Source of the DNA: Georgenia yuyongxinii
Lineage (GTDB): Bacteria > Actinomycetota > Actinomycetes > Actinomycetales > Actinomycetaceae
Reading direction: 5' to 3'
DNA length: 64,000 nt
NCBI RefSeq assembly: GCF_006352065.1
Contig: NZ_CP040915.1
Span: forward strand, 2,480,001 to 2,544,000
Shown here: one piece after another, positions 15,605 through 24,015 of the stretch
Numbering within the stretch: position 1 is the stretch's first letter
Layout: every line of letters begins with the position of its first letter
The notes under the pieces: generated by a model
Told to the model about the DNA's origin: nothing
The model's database searches: none
The model's input: only the letters and a program-made list of their open reading frames with translations
Translations under genes and position numbers: made by a program

Positions 15605-16738
15605 ATGGCCCGACCGATCAAGGAAGCCCGCGACTTCAAGCTCGGCACCTTCAGCTCGAACTGCTCGTCCGGGCTCGCCGTGACGAAGGCCCCCGACCGG
15701 TGGTCCGGCAGCTGGGCGGACAACCTCCGGCTGGCGAAGATCGCCGACCAGGCGGGCATCGACTTCATGCTGCCGATCGCCCGGTGGATCGGGTACGGCG
15801 GCGAGACCAACTTCCACGAGGGCGTGCTCGATCCGACAGTCTGGGCCGGGGCGCTGCTGGCGCACACGAAACACCTCTCGGTGTTCTCCACCATCCACAC
15901 GGCGTTCAACCACCCGATCGTCGTCGCCAAGCAGATGGCGACCGTCGACCAGGTCGGTCAGGGCCGGGCGGGTATCAACATCGTGGCCGGCTGGAACAAG
16001 CCGGAGTACGACACCTTCGGCGTCGAGCTGCCCCAGGACCACGACGACCGCTACGCGCTGGCCCAGGAGTGGTGGGACGTCATCCGGAAGATCTGGACCA
16101 CGCCAGGCAAGTTCGACCACGACGGCAGGTTCTTCCACCTCCGGCACGTCGAGGGCATGCCCAAGCCGTACGACGGCGTCCTGCCCGTGCTCAACGCGGG
16201 TTCGTCCAAGCAGGGCCGGGAGTTCGCCGCCCGCAATGCCGACTTCGGGTTCACGATCGTCGGCGGCCCGGAGGACGGCCGCGACATCGTCGCCTCGATG
16301 AAGGCCCAGGCGCGGACCGACTACGGCCGCGAGGCAGGGGTCTTCACCCTTGGGCATGTCGTGTGCCGCCCCACCCGCAAGGAGGCCGAGGACTTCCTCC
16401 ATTACTACGCCGATGAGCAGGCCGACTGGTCCGCCGTCGACAACCTCATGGCGCTCCAGGGGCTGCACGCCCAGTCGTTCACCCCGGAGATGCTCGCCAC
16501 GTTCCGTGCCCGGTTCGCCGCCGGGCACGGCAGCTGCCCGCTCATCGGGACGCCCGACGACGTCGCGGACGAGATCCAGCGCTTCCACGAGGCGGGGTTC
16601 GACGGGATGACCCTGGCGTTCTTCGACTACGCCGGTGAGCTCGAGTACTTCGCCGAAGAGGTGCTCCCCCGGCTGGAGGCCCGGGGCGTGCGCCAGGCCC
16701 GAGACTGGGACCGCGAGCCAGCCGGTCTGACGGTCTAA
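15605..16738 (+). CDS. LLM-class flavin-dependent monooxygenase, RutA/SfnG-like (copy 2)
   Basis: A 377-residue paralog of the enzyme at 5520-6647, with the same landmarks: FSSNCSSGLAVTKAPDRW, ARWIGYGGETNFHEG, NIVAGWNKPEYDTFGV and NAGSSKQGREFAARNAD. ATG 15605 is chosen because GGAGG (15595-15599) lies 5 nt before it. Family members use FMNH2 and O2 to cleave C-N or C-S bonds. No reductase gene is adjacent, so the SsuE-like reductase at 4978 may serve both. It has its own promoter region carrying the AraC-type box. Strong conservation with copy 1 suggests related substrates, perhaps successive intermediates (inference). Confidence 0.87.
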   Translation: MARPIKEARDFKLGTFSSNCSSGLAVTKAPDRWSGSWADNLRLAKIADQAGIDFMLPIARWIGYGGETNFHEGVLDPTVWAGALLAHTKHLSVFSTIHTAFNHPIVVAKQMATVDQVGQGRAGINIVAGWNKPEYDTFGVELPQDHDDRYALAQEWWDVIRKIWTTPGKFDHDGRFFHLRHVEGMPKPYDGVLPVLNAGSSKQGREFAARNADFGFTIVGGPEDGRDIVASMKAQARTDYGREAGVFTLGHVVCRPTRKEAEDFLHYYADEQADWSAVDNLMALQGLHAQSFTPEMLATFRARFAAGHGSCPLIGTPDDVADEIQRFHEAGFDGMTLAFFDYAGELEYFAEEVLPRLEARGVRQARDWDREPAGLTV

Positions 16739-16865
16739 CGACGCACGGTTCCCGGTGCGGTGGACGGGTGGCCTTCCGGCGAGACTGCCCAGATGGCCCC
16801 TCGTCCACCGCACGGCGTCGTCCTCGTGCCTCGCGCGGCCGGCCAGAACGCTCTCTCGCGCGGCG

Positions 16866-17837
16866 CTAGCGGCGCCACAGCGTCGCCGAGGGAGACTCGC
16901 CGTAGCGGCCGTTGTAGTGCACCGAGAAGCGCCCGAGGTGGGTGATCCCCAGGCCCATGGCCACCTCGGTGACGGTGGTCGTCCCAGGTTCGGCACGCCG
17001 GAGCATCTCGTGCGCACGGGTCAGCCGCAGCTCCCGCACGAACGCCACCGGGGTGGTGTCGAACTCGCGGCGGAACGCCTCCTGGAGCGCCCGGGTGCTG
17101 GTGCCGACCTCGTCGGCGATGTCGCCGACGGCGAGCGGTTCACCGAGGTGAGCCTCGATGTGGTCGACCGCCCGCCGAGCGACGCTCGGTGGAGCGAGTC
17201 GCACCGGCCTGATGGCGTCCGTGAACGTGTGCGGCTGGGTCTCGAGGAGCTGGGCGGTCAGCGCCCGGCTGAACGCGTCTGCGGTGGCCCGTTGTTCGAG
17301 GATCGAGCCCTCATGGCCCGCCTCGTCCCAGAGGAAACGGACAGCCCTGAGCCAGCTCCGTACCTGCGGGGTGCGGGTGGGCATCCCCAGGTCGAAGACC
17401 AGCGGCCTGCCGGCCCTCCGGCCGACCAGCCTCGTGAGCTCGGACTCCAGCAGCGCGCGGTCGACGTAGACAAGCAGCTGCGGGTTGTCGGCCCGCCACG
17501 TCATCCGGATGGGGTCGACCGGGGAGAGCACCGACGCCGTCGAGAGGTCGGAGACGAGCTCGTCCCTTCCCTGCTCGATGCGGGCCGTGCCACGCAGGGG
17601 GATCTGCACGAGGTAGAACGTGCTCAGCTCGCCGGGGAGGATGTCGACGGTCTCGCCGTAGTCCAGCTCGACGATCGCGAGCCCGCCCAGGCGCACCGAC
17701 TTCAGCGTCAGGTCCACGCCGCGCCCGTCGGAACGCGGCTCCAGGCGATGCGGGCAGAAGAGCTCACCGACACTGACCCGCGCCACGTCGACGTCCCGGG
17801 TCGCGAGCTCCAGTCGTCCGCGGACAGCCTCGCTCAC
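16866..17837 (-). CDS. AraC family transcriptional regulator (AraC_binding_2 type)
   Basis: About 323 residues: an N-terminal AraC_binding_2-like domain (VDLTLKSVRLGGLAIVELDYG..., residues 1-200) and a C-terminal double helix-turn-helix (residues 230-320) with LAVGDIADEVGTSTRALQEAFRREFDTTP and VTEVAMGLGITHLGRFSVHYNGRYGESPS. The GTG at 17837 is preferred to ATG 17906 because GGGAGG lies 8 nt upstream and the ATG has no RBS. Such regulators (NphR/FeaR/XylS-like) activate aromatic catabolic genes. It is divergent from the SDR-FMO operon and follows LLM copy 2; both have the shared box described nearby. Confidence 0.85.
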   Translation of the reverse strand: MSEAVRGRLELATRDVDVARVSVGELFCPHRLEPRSDGRGVDLTLKSVRLGGLAIVELDYGETVDILPGELSTFYLVQIPLRGTARIEQGRDELVSDLSTASVLSPVDPIRMTWRADNPQLLVYVDRALLESELTRLVGRRAGRPLVFDLGMPTRTPQVRSWLRAVRFLWDEAGHEGSILEQRATADAFSRALTAQLLETQPHTFTDAIRPVRLAPPSVARRAVDHIEAHLGEPLAVGDIADEVGTSTRALQEAFRREFDTTPVAFVRELRLTRAHEMLRRAEPGTTTVTEVAMGLGITHLGRFSVHYNGRYGESPSATLWRR

Positions 17838-17925
17838 GCGCTGCACCTCCCGCCTGAGTGACCGCCCCGTCGCTCGACCTGATCGTTGATCGTACGTCCG
17901 AAACATGCACTTCTGAGCGGAAATC

Positions 17926-17986
17926 CGCGCGTGATGTGGATAGTCGCGCCGCGCACAGCGGATAGCACGCGACCTCGGGGGTCCCT
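17926..17986 (+). promoter_or_regulatory. Probable AraC-type activator box upstream of the SDR-FMO operon
   Basis: Contains GCGCGTGATGTGGATAG, GCGCACAGCGGATAG (17951-17965) and GACCTCGGGGGTC, matching in order and spacing the elements at 15411-15470. It sits 50-110 bp before the ATG at 18037, within the AraC/SDR divergent region. Confidence 0.5.
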
Positions 17987-18036
17987 ACGGTCGGGGCAGG
18001 CCGCGACGAGGCGGCAGGAACCGGAGGAACTCCGAC

Positions 18037-18840
18037 ATGACAAGTTCGCTCGACGGCCGCGTCGCCGTCGTGACCGGAGGAGCGACGCTGGTCGGTCACG
18101 GTGTCGTCCAGGCGCTCCACGAGCAGGGCGCCGTCGTCGTTGTCGTCGACATCGACGCCGACGGCGCCCAAGAGGTTGCCGACCAGCTCGGCGACCGGGT
18201 CCACGTGGTCGTCGCCGACATCACGGACGACGCCACGGTGGGCCGGCTGGTCGACGACGTCGTCTCGACGCACGGCAACATCGACATCCTGGTCAACCTC
18301 GCCTGCATCTACCTCGATGACGGCGCCGACACCGACCGGGCGGGCTGGTTGACCGCCTTCGACGTCAACGTGGTCAGCGCGGTGATGATGACTCGCGCGG
18401 CGCGCCCGGCCCTGGCCTCGAGCGGTCACGGGGCGGTCGTCAACTTCACCTCCATCTCCAGCAAGGTCGCCCAGACCGGGCGCTGGGTGTACCCAGCGAC
18501 GAAGGCAGCCATGGTCCAGGTCACCCGGTCGATGGCGATGGATCTTGCCTCCGACGGCATCCGGGTGAACTCCGTCAGCCCCGGGTGGACCTGGTCGAAG
18601 ATCATGGACTCCCTCTCCCAGGGTGACCGCACACGGACCGACCGAGTGGCGGCGCCGTTCCACCTGACCGGCCGGGTAGGCGATCCCGTGGAGGTCGGCC
18701 GCGTCGTCGCGTTCCTCGTCTCGGACGCTGCGTCGGTGGTCACGGGCGCCGACTGGGCGGCGGACGGCGGGTACTCCGCCATGGGGCCGGAGCAGGGCGT
18801 CACCGCCATCCCCCAGCTCGCCACCGAAGGAGCACACTGA
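18037..18840 (+). CDS. SDR family oxidoreductase
   Basis: A 267-residue short-chain dehydrogenase with VVTGGATLVGHGV as a variant glycine-rich motif, an NLA structural stretch, a catalytic Ser in FTSISSK, and YPATK as the Tyr-Lys pair. The C-terminus has the usual DWAADGGYSAM. GGAGGA lies 8 nt before the ATG. It overlaps nothing but is followed after one base by the FMO-like gene, so the two form an operon. It probably oxidises or reduces a pathway alcohol/carbonyl. The second Gly of the usual TGxxxGIG is replaced (ATLVGHG), which is mildly unusual. Confidence 0.85.
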   Translation: MTSSLDGRVAVVTGGATLVGHGVVQALHEQGAVVVVVDIDADGAQEVADQLGDRVHVVVADITDDATVGRLVDDVVSTHGNIDILVNLACIYLDDGADTDRAGWLTAFDVNVVSAVMMTRAARPALASSGHGAVVNFTSISSKVAQTGRWVYPATKAAMVQVTRSMAMDLASDGIRVNSVSPGWTWSKIMDSLSQGDRTRTDRVAAPFHLTGRVGDPVEVGRVVAFLVSDAASVVTGADWAADGGYSAMGPEQGVTAIPQLATEGAH

Positions 18841-18841
18841 C

Positions 18842-20491
18842 ATGCACATCGCCATCATCGGGGCCGGCTTCGCCGGCCTCGCCGCCGGGAAGGTCCTCAC
18901 TCAGTTCGGGCACGAGGTCACGATCTACGAGAAGGCACCCGACGTCGGAGGTGTGTGGAGCTCGACGCGTCGCTATCCGGGCCTCTCCACCCAGAACAAC
19001 AAGGGCACGTACGCGCTGCCGGACCTGCCCATGCCCAAGCACTTCCCCGAGTGGCCGAGCGGGGAGCAGGTCCAGCAGTACCTGGAGGCCTACGCCCGCA
19101 AGTTCGCGCTCCTGGACAGGACCCGCCTGAGCACCGAGGTGATCGGCGCGGACCTCGACGAGAGCGGTCCACGGTGGACGATCCGCACCCGCGGCCCGGC
19201 CGGCGAGGTCCACGAGAGCGCGGACTTCGTCGTCGTCGCCAACGGCATCTTCTCCGACGCCTTCACACCGTCCTACCCGGGGCGGGACGAGTTCGAAGCC
19301 GCCGGTGGAAGGGTGTGCACGCCGTCGGACGTCCGAGATCTCGCCCAGGTCGAGGGCAAGCACGTCGTTGTCGTCGGGTACGGGAAGTCCGCGTGCGACA
19401 TCGCCACCGCCATCAGCGGATCGGCCGCCACCACGTCCGTCGTCGCGCGACAGCTGATCTGGAAGATGCCCAAGAAGCTCCTGGGCGTGCTCAACTACAA
19501 GTACCTCATGCTCACCCGCCTGGGCGAGGCCCTCTTCGAGTACCAGCAGACGAAGGGCGTCGAAGCCTTCCTGCACGGCAAGGGCAAGGCCGTCCGTGAC
19601 GGCATGCTGAGCGGGCTCCAGGCCGTTGCCACCAAGCAGCTGCGGCTCACGCGGAGCGGCCTCGTCCCGGTCGGCGGCTTCGAGCGCATCGCGCGCAGCA
19701 CCGTCAGCCTCACCAGTGACTCGTTCTTCAAGAAGGCCGCCTCCGGCGAGATCGACGTCGTCCGGGACAGCCAGATCGTGCGCCTGTTCGAGCAGGGCGG
19801 GCTGCCCATGGCCGAGCTCGCAGACGGGTCTACGCGACGCGCCGACGTCGTGATCGCGGCCACGGGGTGGCGCCAGGGGGTGCCGTTCCTCAGCCCCGAG
19901 ATCCAGGACCGTCTCACCGACGAGCGGGGCAACTTCGAGCTGTACCGCTTCGTGCTCCCGCACGACGTGCCCGGTCTCGCCTTCTGCGGCTACAACTCCT
20001 CGTTCTACTCGCCGCTGTCCGCCGAGGTGGCGGCGCTGTGGATCGCCGACTACCTCATGGACGGGAGCAACCTGCCCCCCGTGGCGGAGCGCCGCCGCCA
20101 GGTACAGCAGCGGCTGCGGTGGATGGAGGAACGCACGGAGGGTCACCACGCCCGCGGGACGAACCTCATCCCGTTCTCGATGCACAACGTCGACGAGATG
20201 CTCGCGGAAATCGGGATCATCATCCCGCGAGCCCAACGAGTCCGAGAATGGCTGTTGCCGGCGAACCCCCGCGACTACTGCCGGATCACCGAGCAGCTCC
20301 TCGCGAGGCAGCAGAGCGCGCGGCGCGACCTCGGCGAGCCGAGCCTGCCGCGCGCCACGGAGCAGCCGAGTGCGGCACAGCTAGCAGATCAGGCAGCTGG
20401 GCCCGTGGCCGAGGATCGGCACAGGTCACCACGGGCCGAAGAGCAGCCCAGCACGCCGGGGGCCGAGAAGGAGCGGAGCATCGTCAACTGA
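18842..20491 (+). CDS. FMO/Baeyer-Villiger-like class B flavin monooxygenase
   Basis: A 549-residue protein with two Rossmann motifs: FAD site GAGFAGLAAGKVLTQFG at the N-terminus and NADPH site VVVGYGKSACDIATAISG near residue 180. VVVANGIFSDAFTPSYPG and the ATGW motif (VIAATGWRQGVPF) match the flavin-containing monooxygenase fold. The linker fingerprint FxGxxxHxxxW of classical FMOs and BVMOs is not evident between the two sites (PGRDEFEAAG stands there), so the activity could be N- or S-oxygenation, Baeyer-Villiger chemistry or hydroxylation. The last 70 residues are Ala/Gln/Glu-rich and look disordered. AAGGAG in the end of the SDR gene supplies its RBS. Confidence 0.8.
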   Translation: MHIAIIGAGFAGLAAGKVLTQFGHEVTIYEKAPDVGGVWSSTRRYPGLSTQNNKGTYALPDLPMPKHFPEWPSGEQVQQYLEAYARKFALLDRTRLSTEVIGADLDESGPRWTIRTRGPAGEVHESADFVVVANGIFSDAFTPSYPGRDEFEAAGGRVCTPSDVRDLAQVEGKHVVVVGYGKSACDIATAISGSAATTSVVARQLIWKMPKKLLGVLNYKYLMLTRLGEALFEYQQTKGVEAFLHGKGKAVRDGMLSGLQAVATKQLRLTRSGLVPVGGFERIARSTVSLTSDSFFKKAASGEIDVVRDSQIVRLFEQGGLPMAELADGSTRRADVVIAATGWRQGVPFLSPEIQDRLTDERGNFELYRFVLPHDVPGLAFCGYNSSFYSPLSAEVAALWIADYLMDGSNLPPVAERRRQVQQRLRWMEERTEGHHARGTNLIPFSMHNVDEMLAEIGIIIPRAQRVREWLLPANPRDYCRITEQLLARQQSARRDLGEPSLPRATEQPSAAQLADQAAGPVAEDRHRSPRAEEQPSTPGAEKERSIVN

Positions 20492-20642
20492 CGCGGTGCC
20501 TCGTGCACTGCTCACCGCACGATGACCGCTCGGCTGACGTGCGAGACGTGCGCCGGGGCCGGGATGCGGCCGGTGGCTGCATCCCCGGCCCCGGCACCAT
20601 GTTGCGCCGCCCAGAACGTAGACGTGGCCGCGCGTGTGATGG

Positions 20643-20652
20643 ATGATCACAT
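20643..20652 (+). promoter_or_regulatory. Island-type palindrome ATGATCACAT before the second AraC gene
   Basis: ATGATCACAT keeps the TGATCACA core of the island operator. It falls in the 306-bp stretch 20492-20797 between the FMO stop and the preferred start of the AraC gene. The -35 is not obvious, so this is a weaker case than the others. Nothing else is recognised in that stretch. Confidence 0.4.
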
Positions 20653-20797
20653 CGCACGGAAGGTGGTGGTCCCTCTGACTCCCGGTCGATCGGCTGAGTG
20701 GCGCGCGGTGGCGCCGCCCACCTCTGCGCCGCCCGTCAAGGGCGGTGGGACCGCGTCGATCAGACAGCCAGCGGTCGCCTTGGGCGCGTCGTCAGAA

Positions 20798-21811
20798 ATG
20801 CGGACCCGCCGGCTGGACGAGTTGCGCGAGTCGGTCTCGCATGCGGCGACCCCCCACGACGTGACCCTCCGCGGCGGGGACCTGGACGGCGTCGTCAGTG
20901 CCTCGCAGGCAGCACAGACCAACGTCGTGTTTGTCCGGTACGGCGCCGATGTGCTGGTGGAGGCGGGCCCCACAGGCGGTCGCTTCGTCCTGACGGTCCC
21001 ACTGGGCCCGATGGGCGTGGGTACGAATGCGGTGGAGCGGCACTTCTCCTCCCCCTTCGTGCTCACCCCCGACCGCAGGACGCTCATGGCCCCACATCCG
21101 TGGGAAGGAGCGCTCGTGATCGCCACGAGCATCGCTCGCGTGCGGGATCACCTTGGAGCGCTCGCCGGCATACCGCCAGACGGCGACCTCGAGTTCCGCT
21201 GGTCGTCCACCGCCCCCTCGCCCCTTCCTCCGGGCTATCTGGATTCCACCTGCCGGTCAGTAGCTGAGACGCTCTTCCGCAGCCCGGCTCTTCCAGACGT
21301 TGCGGTCCGGTCGCTCGAGCAGACCCTCATCTCGGCAGCGCTGCTGACCCTCCCCCACACCCATACGGGAATGCTCCAGAACGGCTCGGCCCGGGTGTCG
21401 ACCTCGCACGCCGAAGCGGCGCGGGCATGGATGGCGGAGTACCACGGCGCCGCCGTCACGGTGCCGGACGTGGCCCGCTCGATCGGGTTGTCGGTGCGAC
21501 AGCTACAGACGGTCACCATGGAGCGTTTCGGTCTCACGCCGACCGAGATGCTGCGTGGGATCCGGCTGGCCGAGGCCCGCCGCCGCCTTACCGGTGCGGG
21601 CGCCGAGCTTGCCGCCACGGTGGCCGAGGCTGCCCACTGTGCCGGTTTCGTCCACCTGGGCCGCTTCGCTCAGCTCTACCGCAGCACGTACGGCGAGACG
21701 CCGCACCAGAGCTTGGCGACAGCCCGGAAAGGCTCGCTACCCGACGACTCCTCGCGGAACGCAGTGCCATCGTCAGAACAGGTTTCGCCAGTACACTTCC
21801 CAATCTATTAA
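20798..21811 (+). CDS. AraC family transcriptional regulator
   Basis: The C-terminal third has the AraC HTH pair: VTVPDVARSIGLSVRQLQTVTMERFGLTP and AATVAEAAHCAGFVHLGRFAQLYRSTYGETPHQS. The N-terminal part (RGGDLDGVVSASQAAQTNVVFVRYGADVLVEAG) fits an AraC_binding_2 sensor. The start is uncertain: the open frame extends upstream to 20522, but that extra 92-residue stretch is low-complexity and contains the TGATCACA palindrome, so I prefer ATG 20798 (337 residues), which aligns with where the sensor domain begins. It follows the FMO gene on the same strand and may be autoregulated or controlled by the GntR pair. Confidence 0.75.
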   Translation: MRTRRLDELRESVSHAATPHDVTLRGGDLDGVVSASQAAQTNVVFVRYGADVLVEAGPTGGRFVLTVPLGPMGVGTNAVERHFSSPFVLTPDRRTLMAPHPWEGALVIATSIARVRDHLGALAGIPPDGDLEFRWSSTAPSPLPPGYLDSTCRSVAETLFRSPALPDVAVRSLEQTLISAALLTLPHTHTGMLQNGSARVSTSHAEAARAWMAEYHGAAVTVPDVARSIGLSVRQLQTVTMERFGLTPTEMLRGIRLAEARRRLTGAGAELAATVAEAAHCAGFVHLGRFAQLYRSTYGETPHQSLATARKGSLPDDSSRNAVPSSEQVSPVHFPIY

Positions 21812-22233
21812 CGGTCGATAGATTCGCCCGGCTGCGGGACCGCTCGATGATGCATGGTGCAATAGGCGAGCGGGTCCCGTGCGGAGATTCCGCCCCGCGC
21901 GCGATTTCGATCTTTCGGCGCAACTAGTCATGCGCGACCGCGTAGTCACCCGTTCGCTTTATAGCGCTGGCGTCTAGCGGATGCCGAAAGGTGCGCCACG
22001 TCGGCCCGCCATCTTTCCGGGGGCGTGCACCGCAGCGTGACCCTCCCGGTTCTGGCGCCGTTCCGTGCATGCGTTCCCGACGAGGTCGCGCACCCCCTCA
22101 CACACGACCGCGGCTGATCGATCCACGCTAGAGCATCCGTGCGCGGCTCTCGAAAGAATCAGGTACGCCATTTACGGACTGTGGCGTCACACTTTCCGAA
22201 ATAGTCTGACCTTTGGGGGCCGGAATGTGATAG

Positions 22234-22262
22234 TTGACATATGAGCACACCCCCCCTATGTT
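22234..22262 (+). promoter_or_regulatory. Complete promoter with embedded operator before the RidA-like gene
   Basis: TTGACA (22234-22239), a 17-bp spacer and TATGTT (22257-22262). The spacer starts TATGAGCACA, a variant of the island palindrome. This is the clearest sigma-70-type promoter in the window. The rest of 21812-22233 is less GC-rich than its surroundings and contains no gene that I can support. Confidence 0.75.
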
Positions 22263-22298
22263 CACCGAAACCGTCGACGACGATCGGAGATTGCCGCC

Positions 22299-22700
22299 AT
22301 GTCAGCCTCAACTCGCGAACTGATCAATCCACCAGCGATTCACCCGGCTCCGGGTTTCAGCCACGTCTCAATCGCCGAACCGGGGCGGATCGCCTACATC
22401 GCGGGGCAGGTCGCACTGGCGCCGGACTTCAGCGTCGTGGGAGGCGATGACCTCGCTGCGCAGACGAGAGCGGCCATGCAAAACGTGAAGCTGGCGCTCG
22501 ACGCGATCGGAGCGACATGGGACGACGTCGTCCGTCGCACGATCTACACCCTGAGGCCCACGGAGTACGAAGTCATCACGAGCGCCATCGAAGCTGTCCA
22601 GGGCTCCAGCCAGCACCCTGCGCAGACCATCGTCGGAGTCACCGGACTAGCGGTCGACGGTCTGCTGATCGAGATCGAGGCCACCGTTCACCTTCCGTAG
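22299..22700 (+). CDS. RidA/YjgF/RutC family protein lacking the catalytic Arg (copy 1)
   Basis: A 133-residue RidA-fold protein with the family landmarks IAYIAGQVALAPDF and TRAAMQNVKLALDAIGATWDDVVRRTIYTL. The position that is Arg in enamine deaminases (PAR-S/T) is Gln here (HPAQTIVGVTGLAVDGLLIEIEATV). Archetypal RidA and RutC hydrolyse enamines and aminoacrylates using that Arg, so this copy belongs to the Arg-less subgroups, whose activities are mostly unknown. RutC works next to RutA in uracil catabolism, and this protein sits near two RutA-like enzymes. Only the RidA gene and possibly the cupin are in this unit. Confidence 0.88.
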   Translation: MSASTRELINPPAIHPAPGFSHVSIAEPGRIAYIAGQVALAPDFSVVGGDDLAAQTRAAMQNVKLALDAIGATWDDVVRRTIYTLRPTEYEVITSAIEAVQGSSQHPAQTIVGVTGLAVDGLLIEIEATVHLP

Positions 22701-22856
22701 GCGCCAGCCGCGCAGAGAGCACCGCAGCCCCGAGGAGGTGCAAGGCGCGGCGGCACGAACACGATCAAGAAGACAGGCGAGACAAACACGCACTGAAAAG
22801 TCCCGGCAAGAACGGAACAGGCACGCGAGAACGTGCCCTCACCTCACGGAGCGAAG

Positions 22857-23279
22857 ATGAAGATCGACAAAGACGGCGGGCTCGTCATCGACACCGATGC
22901 CATGGAGTGGCGCACCCTGGCGCCGGGGGTCGGCATCAAGGTCCTGCGTCTCGACCGCGCGTCGGAGGAGTGGACGATCATGATCCGCTCCGAGAAAGGC
23001 TCGGTTCTGCCCCCGCACCAGCACATCGGCAACTCCGAGATCTACATCATCAAGGGCGCCGGACATCATGAGCAGGCAGGTCACTTCAAGACCGGCGACT
23101 ACGTCCTCGAACCGGACGGGGCCACCCACAGCCCGCTCTTCTTCAACGAAGAGGTCATTCAAATCATGTTCGCGAAGGGGCCATCGCAGTTCCTGGACGA
23201 GAATGGGAACCCGACGTTCCTGATGGACGTCAACATGCTGAGCGGCTTCGCCGAGGAGCATGTTCTGGCGTCGGCCTGA
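22857..23279 (+). CDS. Cupin-domain protein, possible dioxygenase
   Basis: A 140-residue single-cupin protein. Cupin motif 1 is LPPHQHIGNSEIYIIKGAG, with His, His and a following Glu as possible metal ligands. Motif 2 is YVLEPDGATHSPLF, which provides the last His. The overall pattern resembles the 2,4-prime-dihydroxyacetophenone dioxygenase-like and ChrR-like cupins. ATG 22857 has GGAG 5 nt upstream. It is 156 bp after the RidA gene on the same strand and could be co-transcribed. A metal-dependent ring- or C-C-cleaving step is possible, but it may be only a sugar-isomerase-like or storage-type cupin. Confidence 0.75.
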   Translation: MKIDKDGGLVIDTDAMEWRTLAPGVGIKVLRLDRASEEWTIMIRSEKGSVLPPHQHIGNSEIYIIKGAGHHEQAGHFKTGDYVLEPDGATHSPLFFNEEVIQIMFAKGPSQFLDENGNPTFLMDVNMLSGFAEEHVLASA

Positions 23280-23405
23280 CGAGGCGGATGAGGTGGCACT
23301 CAACGCCTGATCGGGTAGTTCACCCGGGCGGCATTCAGGACCCCGCTGTTTCCCACGCTCCTAGGGGAACTGTGGGCGACTGCTGAGGATCGCGGCCGAT
23401 GCGTC

Positions 23406-23466
23406 AAGATCGTGGCCCCTCGGCTGCTGGTACGTCGACACCGGCAGCCGAGGGTCTCACGATCTT
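23406..23466. terminator. Composite hairpin between convergent cupin and DUF202 genes
   Basis: A 9-bp outer stem AAGATCGTG/CACGATCTT (23406-23414 with 23458-23466) encloses an 11-bp stem CCCTCGGCTGC/GCAGCCGAGGG (23417-23427 with 23444-23454) and a 16-nt loop. It lies between convergent genes and probably ends transcription in both directions. The architecture, and the CCGAGGGTC string, recall the hairpin at 941-1008. The remainder of 23280-23670 has nothing recognisable. Confidence 0.6.
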
Positions 23467-23670
23467 CCGGGAACGGTGCACTCAGCCAGGCACGACCACC
23501 ACGAGAATCCGCCCGCGGTCACAGTCGTCTCCCGTTACCGACGGGTGGCAGGCATGCCGTCGATGAGCCCGCCATCGCCGGTGGGGCCCCCGGGCTGCTG
23601 TCATGCCCATCCCAGAAGCCCCGTGTCGCATGAGGCCGGCAAGAACCTCGTAGGACCGCCGGGTCGCTCG

Positions 23671-24015
23671 CTAGAGCCGTGAGATGACGAAGGCGAGTGC
23701 GCCGATGCCGGCGATGAACGTGACGGCGGCCGTGACAAGGAGAAGCGCGGCTCCGGGCAACGCGCGCCTCTCTCCCTCCCCCACCAGGACTCGATGGACG
23801 GTCCGGTAACGGGCCGTCGCCACGACCGCTATCGAGGCGCCGAGCGCCGCCCCGACGAGCACGGCCGCGAGTGTCAGCGCGCCGAGCTGTGGCGCGAACA
23901 GTCGAGCAGCGAGCAGAGGCCCGAGGGCGAGCGCCAGGGCGGTCCGACGCCACGCCAGCGCCGTCCGCTCGGGCTGCAGTCCTGGATCGAACAGTTCGGC
24001 CCCGGGCTGTGTCAC
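23671..24015 (-). CDS. DUF202 family small membrane protein
   Basis: A 114-residue protein starting at GTG 24015 (GTGA overlap with the upstream gene). FDPGLQPERTALAWRRTALALALGPLLAARL is the typical DUF202 N-terminus (ERT.LAW.RT), followed by two further hydrophobic segments, for three TM helices in all. DUF202 proteins are usually encoded in pairs as here. The function is not established. Confidence 0.85.
   Translation of the reverse strand: MTQPGAELFDPGLQPERTALAWRRTALALALGPLLAARLFAPQLGALTLAAVLVGAALGASIAVVATARYRTVHRVLVGEGERRALPGAALLLVTAAVTFIAGIGALAFVISRL

Noticed and set aside
22299-22700. RutC (aminoacrylate deaminase) assignment for the RidA proteins
   Set aside because: The catalytic Arg is replaced by Gln in both copies, so the specific name is not supported.
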